Positions 17,521-26,161 of a DNA stretch of 64,000 bases are shown here, piece after piece. How positions within the stretch are numbered: position 1 is the first letter of the stretch; every line of letters begins with the position of its first letter. Under the pieces are notes generated by a model. It searched no databases. It worked only from the letters and a program-made list of their open reading frames with translations, and had not been told where the DNA came from. The stretch is taken from the NCBI GenBank assembly GCA_029260015.1, contig JAJDEB010000023.1:605457-669456 (forward strand). The letters run 5' to 3'. The stretch is from Phycisphaerae bacterium (GTDB lineage Bacteria; Planctomycetota; Phycisphaerae; UBA1845). The translations under genes were made by a program, and so were the position numbers.

Positions 17521-17548
17521 TTGACACCCTGTGACTCTGGGTTAGATT
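17521..17548 (+). promoter_or_regulatory. Predicted sigma-70-type promoter for the STAS gene
   Basis: TTGACA at 17521-17526 and TAGATT at 17543-17548, spaced by 16 bases, lie about 45 bases before the ATG of the STAS-domain gene. This is the best consensus match noticed in the window. No experimental support. Confidence 0.5.
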
Positions 17549-17593
17549 AAAGTAACAAGCAACTGGGAAACGCAACAGGCAGGAGCTGGCTCG

Positions 17594-17953
17594 ATGACGG
17601 AAAAGTCGCCGCATCTCACAATTATTGAAGAAGAATCCGTGAACATGGTTCGCTTCAGCGATCGAAAGATCCTGGAAGAACTCTCGATTCGTGAGATTGA
17701 AGACGAACTGTTCGCGCTGGTCTCATCCACGCCGGCGATCAAACTGCTGCTGAACTTCACCAATGTAGAGCATCTGTCGTCAGCCGCTCTGGGCATGCTG
17801 ATCAACTTGAAGAAGGAAGTCGAAGGCAAGAAGGGAAAGCTCAAGCTTTCCAACATCAACCCGCAGATCTACGAAGTTTTTAAGATCACGCGATTGAGCA
17901 AGCACTTCGACATCCATGAACAATCAGCCGACGCCATCAACAGTTTTTCCTGA
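17594..17953 (+). CDS. STAS-domain anti-sigma factor antagonist
   Basis: A 119-residue SpoIIAA/RsbV-like single STAS domain. In partner switching such proteins bind an anti-sigma kinase when unphosphorylated and release its target. The conserved LLLNFTNVEHLSSAALGML contains the Ser-Ser of the phosphorylation loop. AGGAG lies eight bases before the ATG, and a promoter is predicted upstream. A kinase-like ATPase gene follows 124 bases downstream on the same strand, consistent with a partner-switching pair. No sigma factor or PP2C phosphatase is present nearby, so the output is unknown. Confidence 0.9.
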   Translation: MTEKSPHLTIIEEESVNMVRFSDRKILEELSIREIEDELFALVSSTPAIKLLLNFTNVEHLSSAALGMLINLKKEVEGKKGKLKLSNINPQIYEVFKITRLSKHFDIHEQSADAINSFS

Positions 17954-18077
17954 AGAAATGATTCGACACGCGTTCGTTGCCGACCCGATCGAGCGCGTTG
18001 ATCTTAAGATACGTTTTGAGTCATACCGGTTACCAGCCCGACGAATCGATCTGTGACGGACAGCAAGACACCATTCC

Positions 18078-18530
18078 ATGACTCCAGTCGATCCACACAA
18101 CATCGATTTGCCCAAGGATGATGAATTCAAGGTCATCGAAATCCAGAGTACGTTGACTGAGGCCAAGCAGCCCGAATCCGTTATCCTCAAAGAAATCGAA
18201 AGTTCCGGATACGACGAAGATTCCACCTTTGCCATCAAGCTCGCCCTCGAAGAGGCCATGACCAACGCAGTCCGGCACGGTAACTCGGGCGACGCCAGCA
18301 AGAAGGTGCGGGTCCGCTACGTCGTCGATTCCCAGCGCGTCGTCATCTGCGTTCGCGACGAGGGCCAAGGATTCTGCCCCGACGAAATTCCCGACCCCAC
18401 CACACCCGATCGCCTGTCGCTACCCTGCGGGCGGGGCATCATGCTCATCCGAGCATACATGAACAAAGTCGAGTATCGAGAGGATGGCCGCGAGATCTGC
18501 ATGACCAAATTCAACCCGGGCAACGTCTAA
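18078..18530 (+). CDS. RsbW/SpoIIAB-like anti-sigma regulatory kinase (HATPase)
   Basis: A 150-residue GHKL-fold ATPase of the serine-kinase anti-sigma type. The N-box is [15 protein letters not shown], the G1 box is [16 protein letters not shown] and the G2 region is [12 protein letters not shown]. It probably phosphorylates the STAS protein encoded just upstream. The first 35 residues are an acidic extension. An acylphosphatase gene follows 34 bases downstream. Confidence 0.88.
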   Translation: MTPVDPHNIDLPKDDEFKVIEIQSTLTEAKQPESVILKEIESSGYDEDSTFAIKLALEEAMTNAVRHGNSGDASKKVRVRYVVDSQRVVICVRDEGQGFCPDEIPDPTTPDRLSLPCGRGIMLIRAYMNKVEYREDGREICMTKFNPGNV

Positions 18531-18564
18531 TTCGCGTCGCAATCATATTGATGACCGCATACCG

Positions 18565-18852
18565 ATGACTGAATCCAAGGACATTTCGCGAATCACCGTC
18601 CACTATGTTGGCCGTGTACAGGGCGTCGGTTTTCGATACACCGTCTGCCGAATCGCCCAACCGTTTGATATCACCGGTTGCGTCAAGAACCTCGCCAACG
18701 GAAGCGTCGAACTCGTCGCGGAGGGAACCAACAGAGACCTGACCGATTTGCACCAACGCATTTGTGACGAAATGAAGCGGAACATCACCAACCAAGAAAT
18801 GATCGAATCCTCCGCCACCGGCGAATTCAAATCCTTCGACATCGCCTACTAA
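18565..18852 (+). CDS. Acylphosphatase
   Basis: A 95-residue enzyme that hydrolyses acyl phosphates such as 1,3-bisphosphoglycerate or carbamoyl phosphate. The signature [14 protein letters not shown] contains the phosphate-binding Arg, and the catalytic Asn is in [11 protein letters not shown]. It begins 34 bases after the anti-sigma kinase gene and probably shares its transcript. It ends six bases before the stop codon of the convergent oxidoreductase, with no room for a terminator hairpin. Confidence 0.93.
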   Translation: MTESKDISRITVHYVGRVQGVGFRYTVCRIAQPFDITGCVKNLANGSVELVAEGTNRDLTDLHQRICDEMKRNITNQEMIESSATGEFKSFDIAY

Positions 18853-18858
18853 TTGAAT

Positions 18859-19860
18859 TCAAACAACCGAAGGCGAATTGACCAACCGAACCGGTGAAAA
18901 CGGGTGCTGTTCATCAACCGTTCCCCGCAAGATCGACTCAGCCGCAAACCGCCCGACCTCATACGACGACGTCACCCCGTGCCCACCAAGCCCCGCCACA
19001 TGAAACAACCCGCGATGACGTGCATCAAAACCAATCACAAACTTCGCGTCAGCCGCAAACACCCGCTGACCCGTCCATCGCGTCTTTATCTGCACGCCAG
19101 CAAGCTTCGGCTGATGCTCCATAAGCTTGGCGGCTAACGTCTCTTGAACAGAATCATCGACAACATAATCGCCCGGATCGCGGCAAGATTCATCACATGC
19201 ACAAAGCAGCAACCCACCACCTTCGGGCCGAAAATACAATCCGTTCACAACATCCCAAACAAACGGCAACGACGCGTCCACCCCGTCCATCGAAGGCGTC
19301 ACATACAAATGCCGGTTGCGCGAGTCCAACGGCAACTCACCTACCACGCCCGCCCAAGGACCGGCAGCATTCACCAACGTGCGTGATCGGAACGTTACCG
19401 ATGGTGTGCGAATTTCAAATCCATCGTCACGCGAATCCCAGCCGACCACCGGCGTATCGAATCGAACGTCCTGTCCCCGCAGATAGGTTTGCAGCAAACC
19501 AACCGGGTCGGCTACTCCATCGTCGGGGCACCACAACCCACGCCCTGTCGCCAACGGAAATCGATCAGCCACGGGATCATCACCCAACCCCAGAAGCACA
19601 CTGCCCGTCTTTCTAAAATCGCAAAGCTCACCGGTTTGAAACTGCTCGGCACCTGCCCGTGTGAAAGCGGCTACATCTTCATCGCCAACCCAAGCCCGAA
19701 TCATCGCCGCATTTCGACCGGACGAATGCACACCGGGGTCACTTTCCTTTTCAAGCAAGACGACATCACCAACGCCCAAACGCCGCAGGTGATACGCCGT
19801 TGACGCACCTGCAAGCCCGGCACCGATGATCAAAATGTTGCATTCCCGATCGCTCTGCAT
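18859..19860 (-). CDS. FAD-dependent amino-acid oxidase (DAO) family oxidoreductase
   Basis: A 333-residue flavoprotein of the DadA/glycine-oxidase superfamily. The dinucleotide-binding motif is ILIIGAGLAGASTAYHL, followed by LEKESDPGVHSSGRNAA where FAD attaches in some members, the TLVNAAGPWAG strand and the C-terminal FHVAGLGGHGVTSS FAD clamp. A soluble amine or amino-acid oxidase is the expected activity; the substrate is not evident. It is shorter than DadA and has no membrane segment. It is convergent with the acylphosphatase gene. Confidence 0.87.
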   Translation of the reverse strand: MQSDRECNILIIGAGLAGASTAYHLRRLGVGDVVLLEKESDPGVHSSGRNAAMIRAWVGDEDVAAFTRAGAEQFQTGELCDFRKTGSVLLGLGDDPVADRFPLATGRGLWCPDDGVADPVGLLQTYLRGQDVRFDTPVVGWDSRDDGFEIRTPSVTFRSRTLVNAAGPWAGVVGELPLDSRNRHLYVTPSMDGVDASLPFVWDVVNGLYFRPEGGGLLLCACDESCRDPGDYVVDDSVQETLAAKLMEHQPKLAGVQIKTRWTGQRVFAADAKFVIGFDARHRGLFHVAGLGGHGVTSSYEVGRFAAESILRGTVDEQHPFSPVRLVNSPSVV

Positions 19861-19995
19861 GCTTTAATTCTAGCGAATCGATACAGAAAGGATAATCTCC
19901 CGCCCACACCATCCGATCGCCGATATATAGCATCGTGCTACAAGTCCATCAGATGAACCTTCCTCCGGGCTCGTGATGAGGCATCCAATCCAACC

Positions 19996-20385
19996 ATGGC
20001 AAACAACCATCAAGACAGCAACCCGCAGCTGAAGATCGAATCCATCAGTGCGGTGACCCTCAACTGCAAAGACGTCGGCGCTTCGATTTCATTTTATGAA
20101 TCGCTCGGATTTGAAATGATTTACGGCGGAGATTCCGAACCGCTGACAAGCTTTCGAATTGGCAATGGCTACCTGAATCTTATCGAGTCTAAAGATACAG
20201 ACGCTTCGATGACTTGGGGACGCGTGATCATTCATGTATCAAACGTCGATGAAATGCACGCATGTTGCGTGTCTGCCGGATGGAATCCCTTGTCAGAACC
20301 TGAAGATGCCCCCTGGGGTGAGCGGTACTTTCATATTCGCGACCCTGCTGGCCACGAAATCAGTTTTGCGCAACCTCTCGATTGA
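19996..20385 (+). CDS. VOC-superfamily (glyoxalase/bleomycin-resistance-like) protein
   Basis: A 129-residue single VOC module with two beta-alpha-beta-beta-beta units: AVTLNCKDVGASISFYESLGF, then VIIHVSNVDEMHACCVSAG and the terminal YFHIRDPAGHEISFAQPL. The family includes metal-dependent lyases, dioxygenases and antibiotic-binding proteins. Metal ligands cannot be fixed without a structural alignment, so the reaction is unknown. It is a single gene facing the CheX-like gene. Confidence 0.82.
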   Translation: MANNHQDSNPQLKIESISAVTLNCKDVGASISFYESLGFEMIYGGDSEPLTSFRIGNGYLNLIESKDTDASMTWGRVIIHVSNVDEMHACCVSAGWNPLSEPEDAPWGERYFHIRDPAGHEISFAQPLD

Positions 20386-20409
20386 TCTGACCCGGCGATT
20401 CCTAAATCG

Positions 20410-20913
20410 CTACCCGGCAGCTGCGACCTGTTGCGACGTCGCTGGAGTCGCCTGTACCGGTTTGACGCACATTGCGAATGAAAATCTTCCGAACCGCCCG
20501 ATCATGGGAACCACCAACCATGCACCTTGCTTTCGCAAGACGGAATCGTCGAATCGCGCGTCACCGTTGGAAAGCGCTTCAAATTTCATATCTCCGGAAT
20601 TCGTATGTCGTCGAACTAGCGACTTGATCAAACGCGCAATTTGATCGCCCGCCCATTTCTCCTGCCCGGACTGACCCAGCTCTTTGGGAGCCACCAGCAA
20701 GGAAGCCGTCACGCAGGCTAGCGCTGATGGCAACTGCAAAACCATGAACCCCTGATGGTCGCCAGATACCTCGACGATCGCCCGCACCGGTGCCCCCTTG
20801 GAGTCCAGTCCGCGACAGACTGTTGGCCGGCCCACGCGACATGGACATTCGAGCATTTTTTCAAACACCCTTCTGGTTGCAACTACGAATGGCCGCACGA
20901 TGGCTGTGTTCAT
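20410..20913 (-). CDS. CheX-like protein
   Basis: A 167-residue protein with the CheC/CheX/FliY-type beginning MNTAIVRPFVVATRRVFEKM, then an alternating strand/helix layout ending RFSFAMCVKP. CheX proteins are phosphatases of response regulators such as CheY. The canonical ExxN catalytic pair is not obvious here, so it may have another role. The ATG at 20913 fits the family start; a longer frame to 20955 adds an unrelated N-terminus. No chemotaxis genes are nearby. Confidence 0.62.
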   Translation of the reverse strand: MNTAIVRPFVVATRRVFEKMLECPCRVGRPTVCRGLDSKGAPVRAIVEVSGDHQGFMVLQLPSALACVTASLLVAPKELGQSGQEKWAGDQIARLIKSLVRRHTNSGDMKFEALSNGDARFDDSVLRKQGAWLVVPMIGRFGRFSFAMCVKPVQATPATSQQVAAAG

Positions 20914-21246
20914 GAATCCGACCTTCGATACCCGGAAACGAACCGGTATCCCCACCCTTCACTTCGATAGAAACCCTACTCCGTTAAACAACTATTTCAC
21001 TCGGCGCAATGATGTTGCTTACGAGGAAACACGTTCACATTGAATCCATATGTCCAGATTGAATATCCAATACAAACGTGGGGTAGAATCCTTAGTTCCC
21101 TAACTAATACAGAATTCGGATTTGTAAGCGGCTGAGTTTATTCAATATGTTCGACAAAGTAGGTGCCAAGAATATCGCACTTTGGAACACGGCAGCAAAG
21201 AATATGGCCAGGACGTCAACCAAGTCGGAACTTTTTTTGCCAGGCG
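20914..21246. other. AT-richer intergenic stretch
   Basis: It lies upstream of the CheX-like gene and downstream of tadA. It is visibly more AT-rich than its surroundings and contains a weak AGTGCC-like hairpin (about 21162-21181, GTGC and GCAC arms) and a short T run near 21233. I see no gene and no convincing terminator. Confidence 0.45.
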
Positions 21247-21714
21247 TTACTTTTTTCCCATCGCACGTTGCTTCTGAAAGAACGTCGTAAGTACACGGCT
21301 ACACTCCGCCCCTTCCACGTCCGATAAGACCTCCACCTGGTGATTGGTCCGGGAATCATTCACGATCGAAAACAACGTACCGCACGCGCCAAACTTCGGG
21401 TCCACCGCACCAAAAACAACTCGCTTTAATCGGGCCAACACAATCGCCCCTGCGCACATTGGGCAAGGCTCGAGCGTGACATACAGCGTGCAGTCCGTTA
21501 AGCGCCAATCTCCAACAGCCTCGCAAGCAGCCGTGATCGCCAGCATTTCCGCGTGGGCAGTGGGGTCACGCAGAGATTCCTTCTGATTGTGCCCCCGTCC
21601 GATAATTCGACCTTCGCGCACGACGACCGCGCCAACTGGCACCTCGTCGTGCTCCTCAGCAACATGGGCTTCGTCCAGCGCTGCCCGCATGAATTTTTCG
21701 TGATCCGTATTCAC
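21247..21714 (-). CDS. tadA: tRNA(adenine-34) deaminase
   Basis: TadA converts A34 to inosine in tRNA-Arg(ACG). The zinc site is complete: the HAE motif in TAHAEMLAI with the proton-shuttling Glu, and the PCPMC motif with two Cys ligands. The start is the GTG at 21714, with GGAG eight bases upstream; it overlaps the TGA stop of the upstream Nudix gene in the tetranucleotide GTGA, which indicates translational coupling. A longer frame to 21789 would overlap the Nudix gene for no reason. The 155 residues are normal for the family. Confidence 0.93.
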   Translation of the reverse strand: MNTDHEKFMRAALDEAHVAEEHDEVPVGAVVVREGRIIGRGHNQKESLRDPTAHAEMLAITAACEAVGDWRLTDCTLYVTLEPCPMCAGAIVLARLKRVVFGAVDPKFGACGTLFSIVNDSRTNHQVEVLSDVEGAECSRVLTTFFQKQRAMGKK

Positions 21715-22571
21715 GAAAGTTGCTCCAACAAATCCTCGCACCACTGCGGACCGAACTTTCGCCAACCGTGCAGACACAAAGCGGAACATGCGACTGGGGT
21801 CGTACCCGCGGATGTAATCACATACGAAGCCACATCCGCTGGTAAATCGACAATTGTCTCGACACCAATATGCTCTGCCGACTCAGAAGAAATATCCACC
21901 CGACTCACGACTTCATCAACGCACATCTTCACCCGGGCTTCAAACACAAGCTCCGGTTGCCATATTGTCCGATCACAAACCAGACCCAGACATTCAAGCC
22001 CAACCACCTCGCCAGCGGCAATCGCCAGTTCTTCGCAAATCTCCCGCATCACAGCCGCATACACATCGATGTTCCCGTCACGATCGCGATCACTCGCATC
22101 CAACGCACCACCGAACGTATGTATCGTGCCGGGTTGATCGACAACCTTGGCGCTTCGATGGCCCAGCAAAACAGTCGCCGGATCGTCCCCACAGACAATC
22201 AAAGCGCTGACCCCGATCGCATTCGCAAATGCATCGCGCCCAACGTCCTCAATTAGGTGGCTGTTGCGAAGATTGGTTCCCAAGAAAGACTTGTAGTCGG
22301 TCGGCCCAACGTCGATCAGCAGTTCATTGCGAACCAATTCGTGGTCAACAAGGCGAATCAAGTCGCCATTGAATAGGACCGCGCCACTCTGGTCCGCCAG
22401 CGCCCGCTCGCGAACCCAGGTGTCATCAATCAGGGATTCAAGTGCATCGGTCGTGCGGCGCGGCGTGTCGTCCCATCGCAATTTGACCCCGCCACGATCA
22501 AACGGACCAACCGCATCGATATTCGCAAGACGTGCGATACGCTCAAATCGATGGGCTGGAAACACCGACAT
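21711..22571 (-). CDS. Nudix-fold hydrolase resembling eukaryotic NUDT22
   Basis: A 286-residue protein. The middle and C-terminal part is a Nudix domain: LLGHRSAKVVDQPGTIHTFGG, a long acidic loop (SDRDRDGNIDV) in place of the usual short GxxxxxE segment, then VMREICEELAI, which matches the REUXEE part of the Nudix box. The N-terminal 100 residues are the substrate-side extension. This layout resembles NUDT22-type UDP-sugar hydrolases more than MutT; that comparison is from memory. It is translationally coupled to tadA through a 4-base overlap. Confidence 0.7.
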   Translation of the reverse strand: MSVFPAHRFERIARLANIDAVGPFDRGGVKLRWDDTPRRTTDALESLIDDTWVRERALADQSGAVLFNGDLIRLVDHELVRNELLIDVGPTDYKSFLGTNLRNSHLIEDVGRDAFANAIGVSALIVCGDDPATVLLGHRSAKVVDQPGTIHTFGGALDASDRDRDGNIDVYAAVMREICEELAIAAGEVVGLECLGLVCDRTIWQPELVFEARVKMCVDEVVSRVDISSESAEHIGVETIVDLPADVASYVITSAGTTPVACSALCLHGWRKFGPQWCEDLLEQLS

Positions 22572-22587
22572 GCTAAGCTCCGACTAG

Positions 22588-22705
22588 TGTAGGCCCACGC
22601 GTCATCTTGCGGGTTGCCTACCACCGTCATTCCCGCGGAAGCGGGAATCCAGGCCCATCGCGTTATCCATCGATCGTTCTAGACTCCCGCATGCGCGGGA
22701 GTGAC
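22588..22705. repeat. Composite GTCA-foot repeat (family D), copy 2
   Basis: The paired hairpins at 22626-22705 (GTCATTCCCGC and its facing partner ending GCGGGAGTGAC) are preceded by an extra arm containing GGCCCACGCGTCATCTTGCG. The same extra arm is at 36196 and, reversed, near 56358. It lies between the divergently oriented ends of the DUF4397 and Nudix genes. Confidence 0.8.
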
Positions 22706-22726
22706 GAACCACTAGCCCACCGCGTC

Positions 22727-23404
22727 TTACTCAACGTCGCGTGTGAAGAATACACCCGGCGAAACGGTATCGTCATCGGTGTTGAGGAAGTAAAAGGTTA
22801 CCACCTGCCCGGCTTGTGCCGTAAATGAAGCAAACGTCCTGAGAATGTCGTCACCGGCACCCGACCGAATCTGCAGCACAAGCTCACCGGCATCCACCGC
22901 AACATATTCGCTCACACCGCGAAAATTTATGTCATCGACCAGCAACGTCCCGTCTGAAAGGTTGATGTCGACTTCCGGTCCATCCGGATGGGCATGAACA
23001 AAGCGAAGTCGCGTCATGCCAGCCGCCGGAGTAGAGTTGTCATCGTCCAGCAATATTGCCTCGATTTCGTCGAATACATTCAAGAGGAGGATCGTGGACG
23101 CGGTGTCTACGGCGAGGGTCACGTCGGCACTGACGATAAATGGCTCAGCACAATCATTGCCATCAAGCACAAAGTCAATGGTCGATGCCGAAGCGACAAC
23201 CTGACCATAGACCGTGCCAAGGTTCTGTCCGCCAATCGCGTTGAAGGCAATAGACCCATCATCAAAGCACCCATCCAGCGGTGGCGAATCGAGACTGGCA
23301 TTGATCGCCCGAAGCGAAGCAGTTTCCTGAGGTGGCTCCGTGCTGCAACCGGCGACGACAATCGACAATAAAACCAATGGCAACGTTCGATGAGAACAAA
23401 ACAT
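22727..23404 (-). CDS. DUF4397-like lipoprotein
   Basis: A 225-residue predicted lipoprotein: hydrophobic leader and lipobox VAGC with lipidation at Cys20. GGAG lies upstream of the ATG at 23404; the longer frame to 23581 has no signal peptide and is rejected. The body is two beta-rich repeats typical of DUF4397, with RLRFVHAHPDGPEVDINLSD and LRAINASLDSPPLDGCFDD as the repeat starts. Function is unknown; the family is extracellular. Confidence 0.72.
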   Translation of the reverse strand: MFCSHRTLPLVLLSIVVAGCSTEPPQETASLRAINASLDSPPLDGCFDDGSIAFNAIGGQNLGTVYGQVVASASTIDFVLDGNDCAEPFIVSADVTLAVDTASTILLLNVFDEIEAILLDDDNSTPAAGMTRLRFVHAHPDGPEVDINLSDGTLLVDDINFRGVSEYVAVDAGELVLQIRSGAGDDILRTFASFTAQAGQVVTFYFLNTDDDTVSPGVFFTRDVE

Positions 23405-23613
23405 GGGCACTCTTCTCCAAAATTGAATCTGCCGCATGGCTCCATCCATGCGCGACACCCGAATTCTATGGGCAACCAATCGCATGTGCGAATTTTTGTG
23501 GTCCACATCAGCTCTAAGAGACCGCCGCTTGATGCACGTTTGCACCGGCGCTACACTGCTATCGCCGGACAAACCGTCCACTGCAATTCCGATCAGCGAT
23601 CGAGAACCGACTC

Positions 23614-24660
23614 ATGAAACGAACCATCGCCAAAATCCTCCTGATCGTACTGGTCATTGGCTTTGGCTGGGGAACGCTTTCTACCGCCCCCAAGATCGCA
23701 GATCAATACCGCAGCATGCGCGAAAGCGGTGACGCGATGGCGTTTCCGTTTCTGGCGATCGTAGGCGTCGGCGCATTACTCGTGTTGGCCGGTTCGTCAT
23801 ACGCTGGCTGGCTCATTTGGCGCGAACTCGCCTTGCCAAAGACCAAACGCCACCGCAAAGTCGAAACCATGTCAGCCGGTCAGATCGCTCGCGAAACCCG
23901 CAAGCACATCCGCCGCGCAGAAAAATCCCAACAATCGCCAACGCAGGCAGGATCGATCGCACCGGCTCAGCGCGAACTGCGCGACGAACTCCGCAACCTC
24001 GATCGCAAATCATCCGAAAGCACGCTCGAAGTCATCGTTTTCGGCGCGATCAACGGCGGCAAGTCTTCACTGCTCAATGCCATCTGCGGACAGGAACGCT
24101 TCGCAACCGATGTCGTCGGCGGCGCAACCACTCAATCGTCTGAAATCAGTTTCCCAGGAAAAGGCACAATCATCCTTCGCGACACGCCCGGGCTGCAGGA
24201 AGTCTTCGGCGACAGACGCACCCTCATCGCCCGCACCCAAGTCGGCAAAGCCGACGTCGTCGTCTTCGTGATCGCCGACGACCTCCGCAACTTTGAACTC
24301 GACGAAATCAAAGACGTCGCGGCCATCCCCAAACGCGTGATCGTTTGCTTCAATAAGAGCGATTGCTACACAACCGCAGATGCTGCAGCCCTCCATCAGC
24401 GCATCATCGAACGCCTCGACGGAATCGTACCGTCAACCGACGTCGTCCAGACCCAAGCGATCGATGTCACGCGAACCGTCGAGATTCAAAAACCCGACGG
24501 TTCAACCACGACTCGCACCGACGGCAAACCGCGCGACGTATCAGCCCTAACCGAGCGGTTGCTCTCAATTCTGAAATCAGAAGGCCAACAACTGCTCATG
24601 CGCACCATGCTGCAAAGAGCCAGGGAACTGGAAGGTCTTGCAACGGAATCCAAAAAATAA
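23614..24660 (+). CDS. Membrane-anchored Era/dynamin-like GTPase
   Basis: A 348-residue protein with two predicted N-terminal membrane segments (about residues 5-22 and 46-70), a basic linker and a TRAFAC-class GTPase domain. Visible motifs are P-loop VIVFGAINGGKSSLLNAI, G3 LRDTPGLQEVFG and G4 VIVCFNKSDCY. No DUF697 tail is present in this copy. The next gene starts immediately after its TAA with no spacer and encodes a second GTPase with the same G-domain layout. A membrane-remodelling or stress role is possible; partners are unknown. Confidence 0.83.
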   Translation: MKRTIAKILLIVLVIGFGWGTLSTAPKIADQYRSMRESGDAMAFPFLAIVGVGALLVLAGSSYAGWLIWRELALPKTKRHRKVETMSAGQIARETRKHIRRAEKSQQSPTQAGSIAPAQRELRDELRNLDRKSSESTLEVIVFGAINGGKSSLLNAICGQERFATDVVGGATTQSSEISFPGKGTIILRDTPGLQEVFGDRRTLIARTQVGKADVVVFVIADDLRNFELDEIKDVAAIPKRVIVCFNKSDCYTTADAAALHQRIIERLDGIVPSTDVVQTQAIDVTRTVEIQKPDGSTTTRTDGKPRDVSALTERLLSILKSEGQQLLMRTMLQRARELEGLATESKK

Positions 24661-26022
24661 ATGACCAACGACCAACCCCAACCAGAGCGTCAGCCGCAAC
24701 CCGAAGCGCAACACGCCTTCTTTGAAGAGTCCGTTCGTTCGCTCGAGCGCATCCTAGACGACGTCCGGGGGGCATCGTCCGAAGAACGCGCCCTGATGTC
24801 TGAAGACCTGGCCCAGTTGGAGGCTATGCAGGAAAAACTGCGGCAGGGCGAAGTGCACATCCTTTGCTTTGGCTCCATCAACGTCGGCAAGAGTTCGCTC
24901 ATCAACGCCCTTCGCGCCGAATCCGACGCCGCGACCGGACCGATCGGCGGATGGACGACAGCCAACAAACGCTACGACTGGGCTACCTGCTCATACAAAG
25001 TGCCTGGACTGGCCAACTCCAAAGTCGTTCTTGTTGATACGCCCGGTCTCAACGAAGTCGATGGCGAAGAGCGCGCCCGGATGGCCAAAGACGCTGCCGC
25101 ATCAGCCGACCTGATCCTTTTCGTTGTCGCTGACGACTTTATGGACGTGCAGTACGATGCACTCCGTGAACTGGCCCAAGCCCGCAAACCCATCATCGTT
25201 GTCTTCAACAAAACCGACACCCGCAAACCCGATGAACTCAAACGCCTTCTCGCAAAAATCCGCGACGATCGCGTACCGAAATTCATCAAGCCCGAAGACG
25301 TCGTTGCGGTAGCAGCCAACCCCATGCCGCGACTCCGCATCATCGAACGCGCCGATGGCACAACGCACGAAGACGAATATCAACCACCGCCAGACATCGA
25401 AGCCCTACAAATCCGTATGCTCGAAATCCTCGGCGCCGAAGGCAAAGCGTTGATCGCCCTCAACTCAGCCGTCTTCACTTCAGACAAGGCTGATCGCCTC
25501 ATCGCCGTCAAAGAATCCATCCGAAGTCAGCAAGCGGAAAAAATCATCCGCAACTTCGCCATCGGAAAAGCGCTCGCGGTCGCGTTTAATCCGGTCCCCA
25601 TCGCCGACATTGCGGGTGGCGCACTCGTCGATGCCAAGATGATCCACAGCATCGCCGATATCTACGATTGCAGACTCTCCGGCAAACAGGTGCGCTCGCT
25701 GATTCTGGAAATCGGAAAGAGTGCCGGATGGATCGCGGGGGCTGAATGGATCACCCATGCCGGTTCTGGTGTCCTCAAAACGCTGACATTCGGCGTCAGT
25801 ACGCTCGTTACCGGACCCATGCAGGCGTGTGCAGCCGCTGTCGGTTCATACATTGTAGGGAAAGCCGCGCAACACTATATTGTGCATGGCGAGGGATGGG
25901 GAAAAGACGGGGCAAAGAAGGTCATCCTCCGCATCATCAAAGACGCCGCAGCCGGTGGCAAGATCGACGACCTCAAGGACGAGATCAAACAACGCATCGC
26001 GCAGAATCGACACGCATCTTGA
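24661..26022 (+). CDS. GTPase with C-terminal DUF697 membrane-associated domain
   Basis: A 453-residue protein: P-loop HILCFGSINVGKSSLINAL, G3 LVDTPGLNEVDGEERAR, G4 PIIVVFNKTDTRK, then a DUF697-like region from about residue 280 with NPVPIADIAGGALVDAKMI and hydrophobic stretches near 350-410. DUF697 GTPases (YcjX/YcjF neighbourhood) associate with membranes. The ATG follows the stop of the previous GTPase gene at zero distance, so the two are very likely translated from one message and may form a heteromer. Confidence 0.85.
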   Translation: MTNDQPQPERQPQPEAQHAFFEESVRSLERILDDVRGASSEERALMSEDLAQLEAMQEKLRQGEVHILCFGSINVGKSSLINALRAESDAATGPIGGWTTANKRYDWATCSYKVPGLANSKVVLVDTPGLNEVDGEERARMAKDAAASADLILFVVADDFMDVQYDALRELAQARKPIIVVFNKTDTRKPDELKRLLAKIRDDRVPKFIKPEDVVAVAANPMPRLRIIERADGTTHEDEYQPPPDIEALQIRMLEILGAEGKALIALNSAVFTSDKADRLIAVKESIRSQQAEKIIRNFAIGKALAVAFNPVPIADIAGGALVDAKMIHSIADIYDCRLSGKQVRSLILEIGKSAGWIAGAEWITHAGSGVLKTLTFGVSTLVTGPMQACAAAVGSYIVGKAAQHYIVHGEGWGKDGAKKVILRIIKDAAAGGKIDDLKDEIKQRIAQNRHAS

Positions 26023-26161
26023 TCGTGCGTCGAGTTGGCGCAGCGCTGTTTCGACCGGCAATTTGTGGCATGACGCCATAAACACCCTTGATTACCGCCC
26101 CGCGTCAAGCCAACAATAACCAGTGGCTGGGCGTACTTGTTGATCTGCACCGGACGCATTC

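Noticed and set aside
24501..24725. Frame spanning the junction of the two GTPase genes
   Set aside because: It is out of frame with both genes, whose P-loop and NKxD motifs and abutting stop and start are clear.
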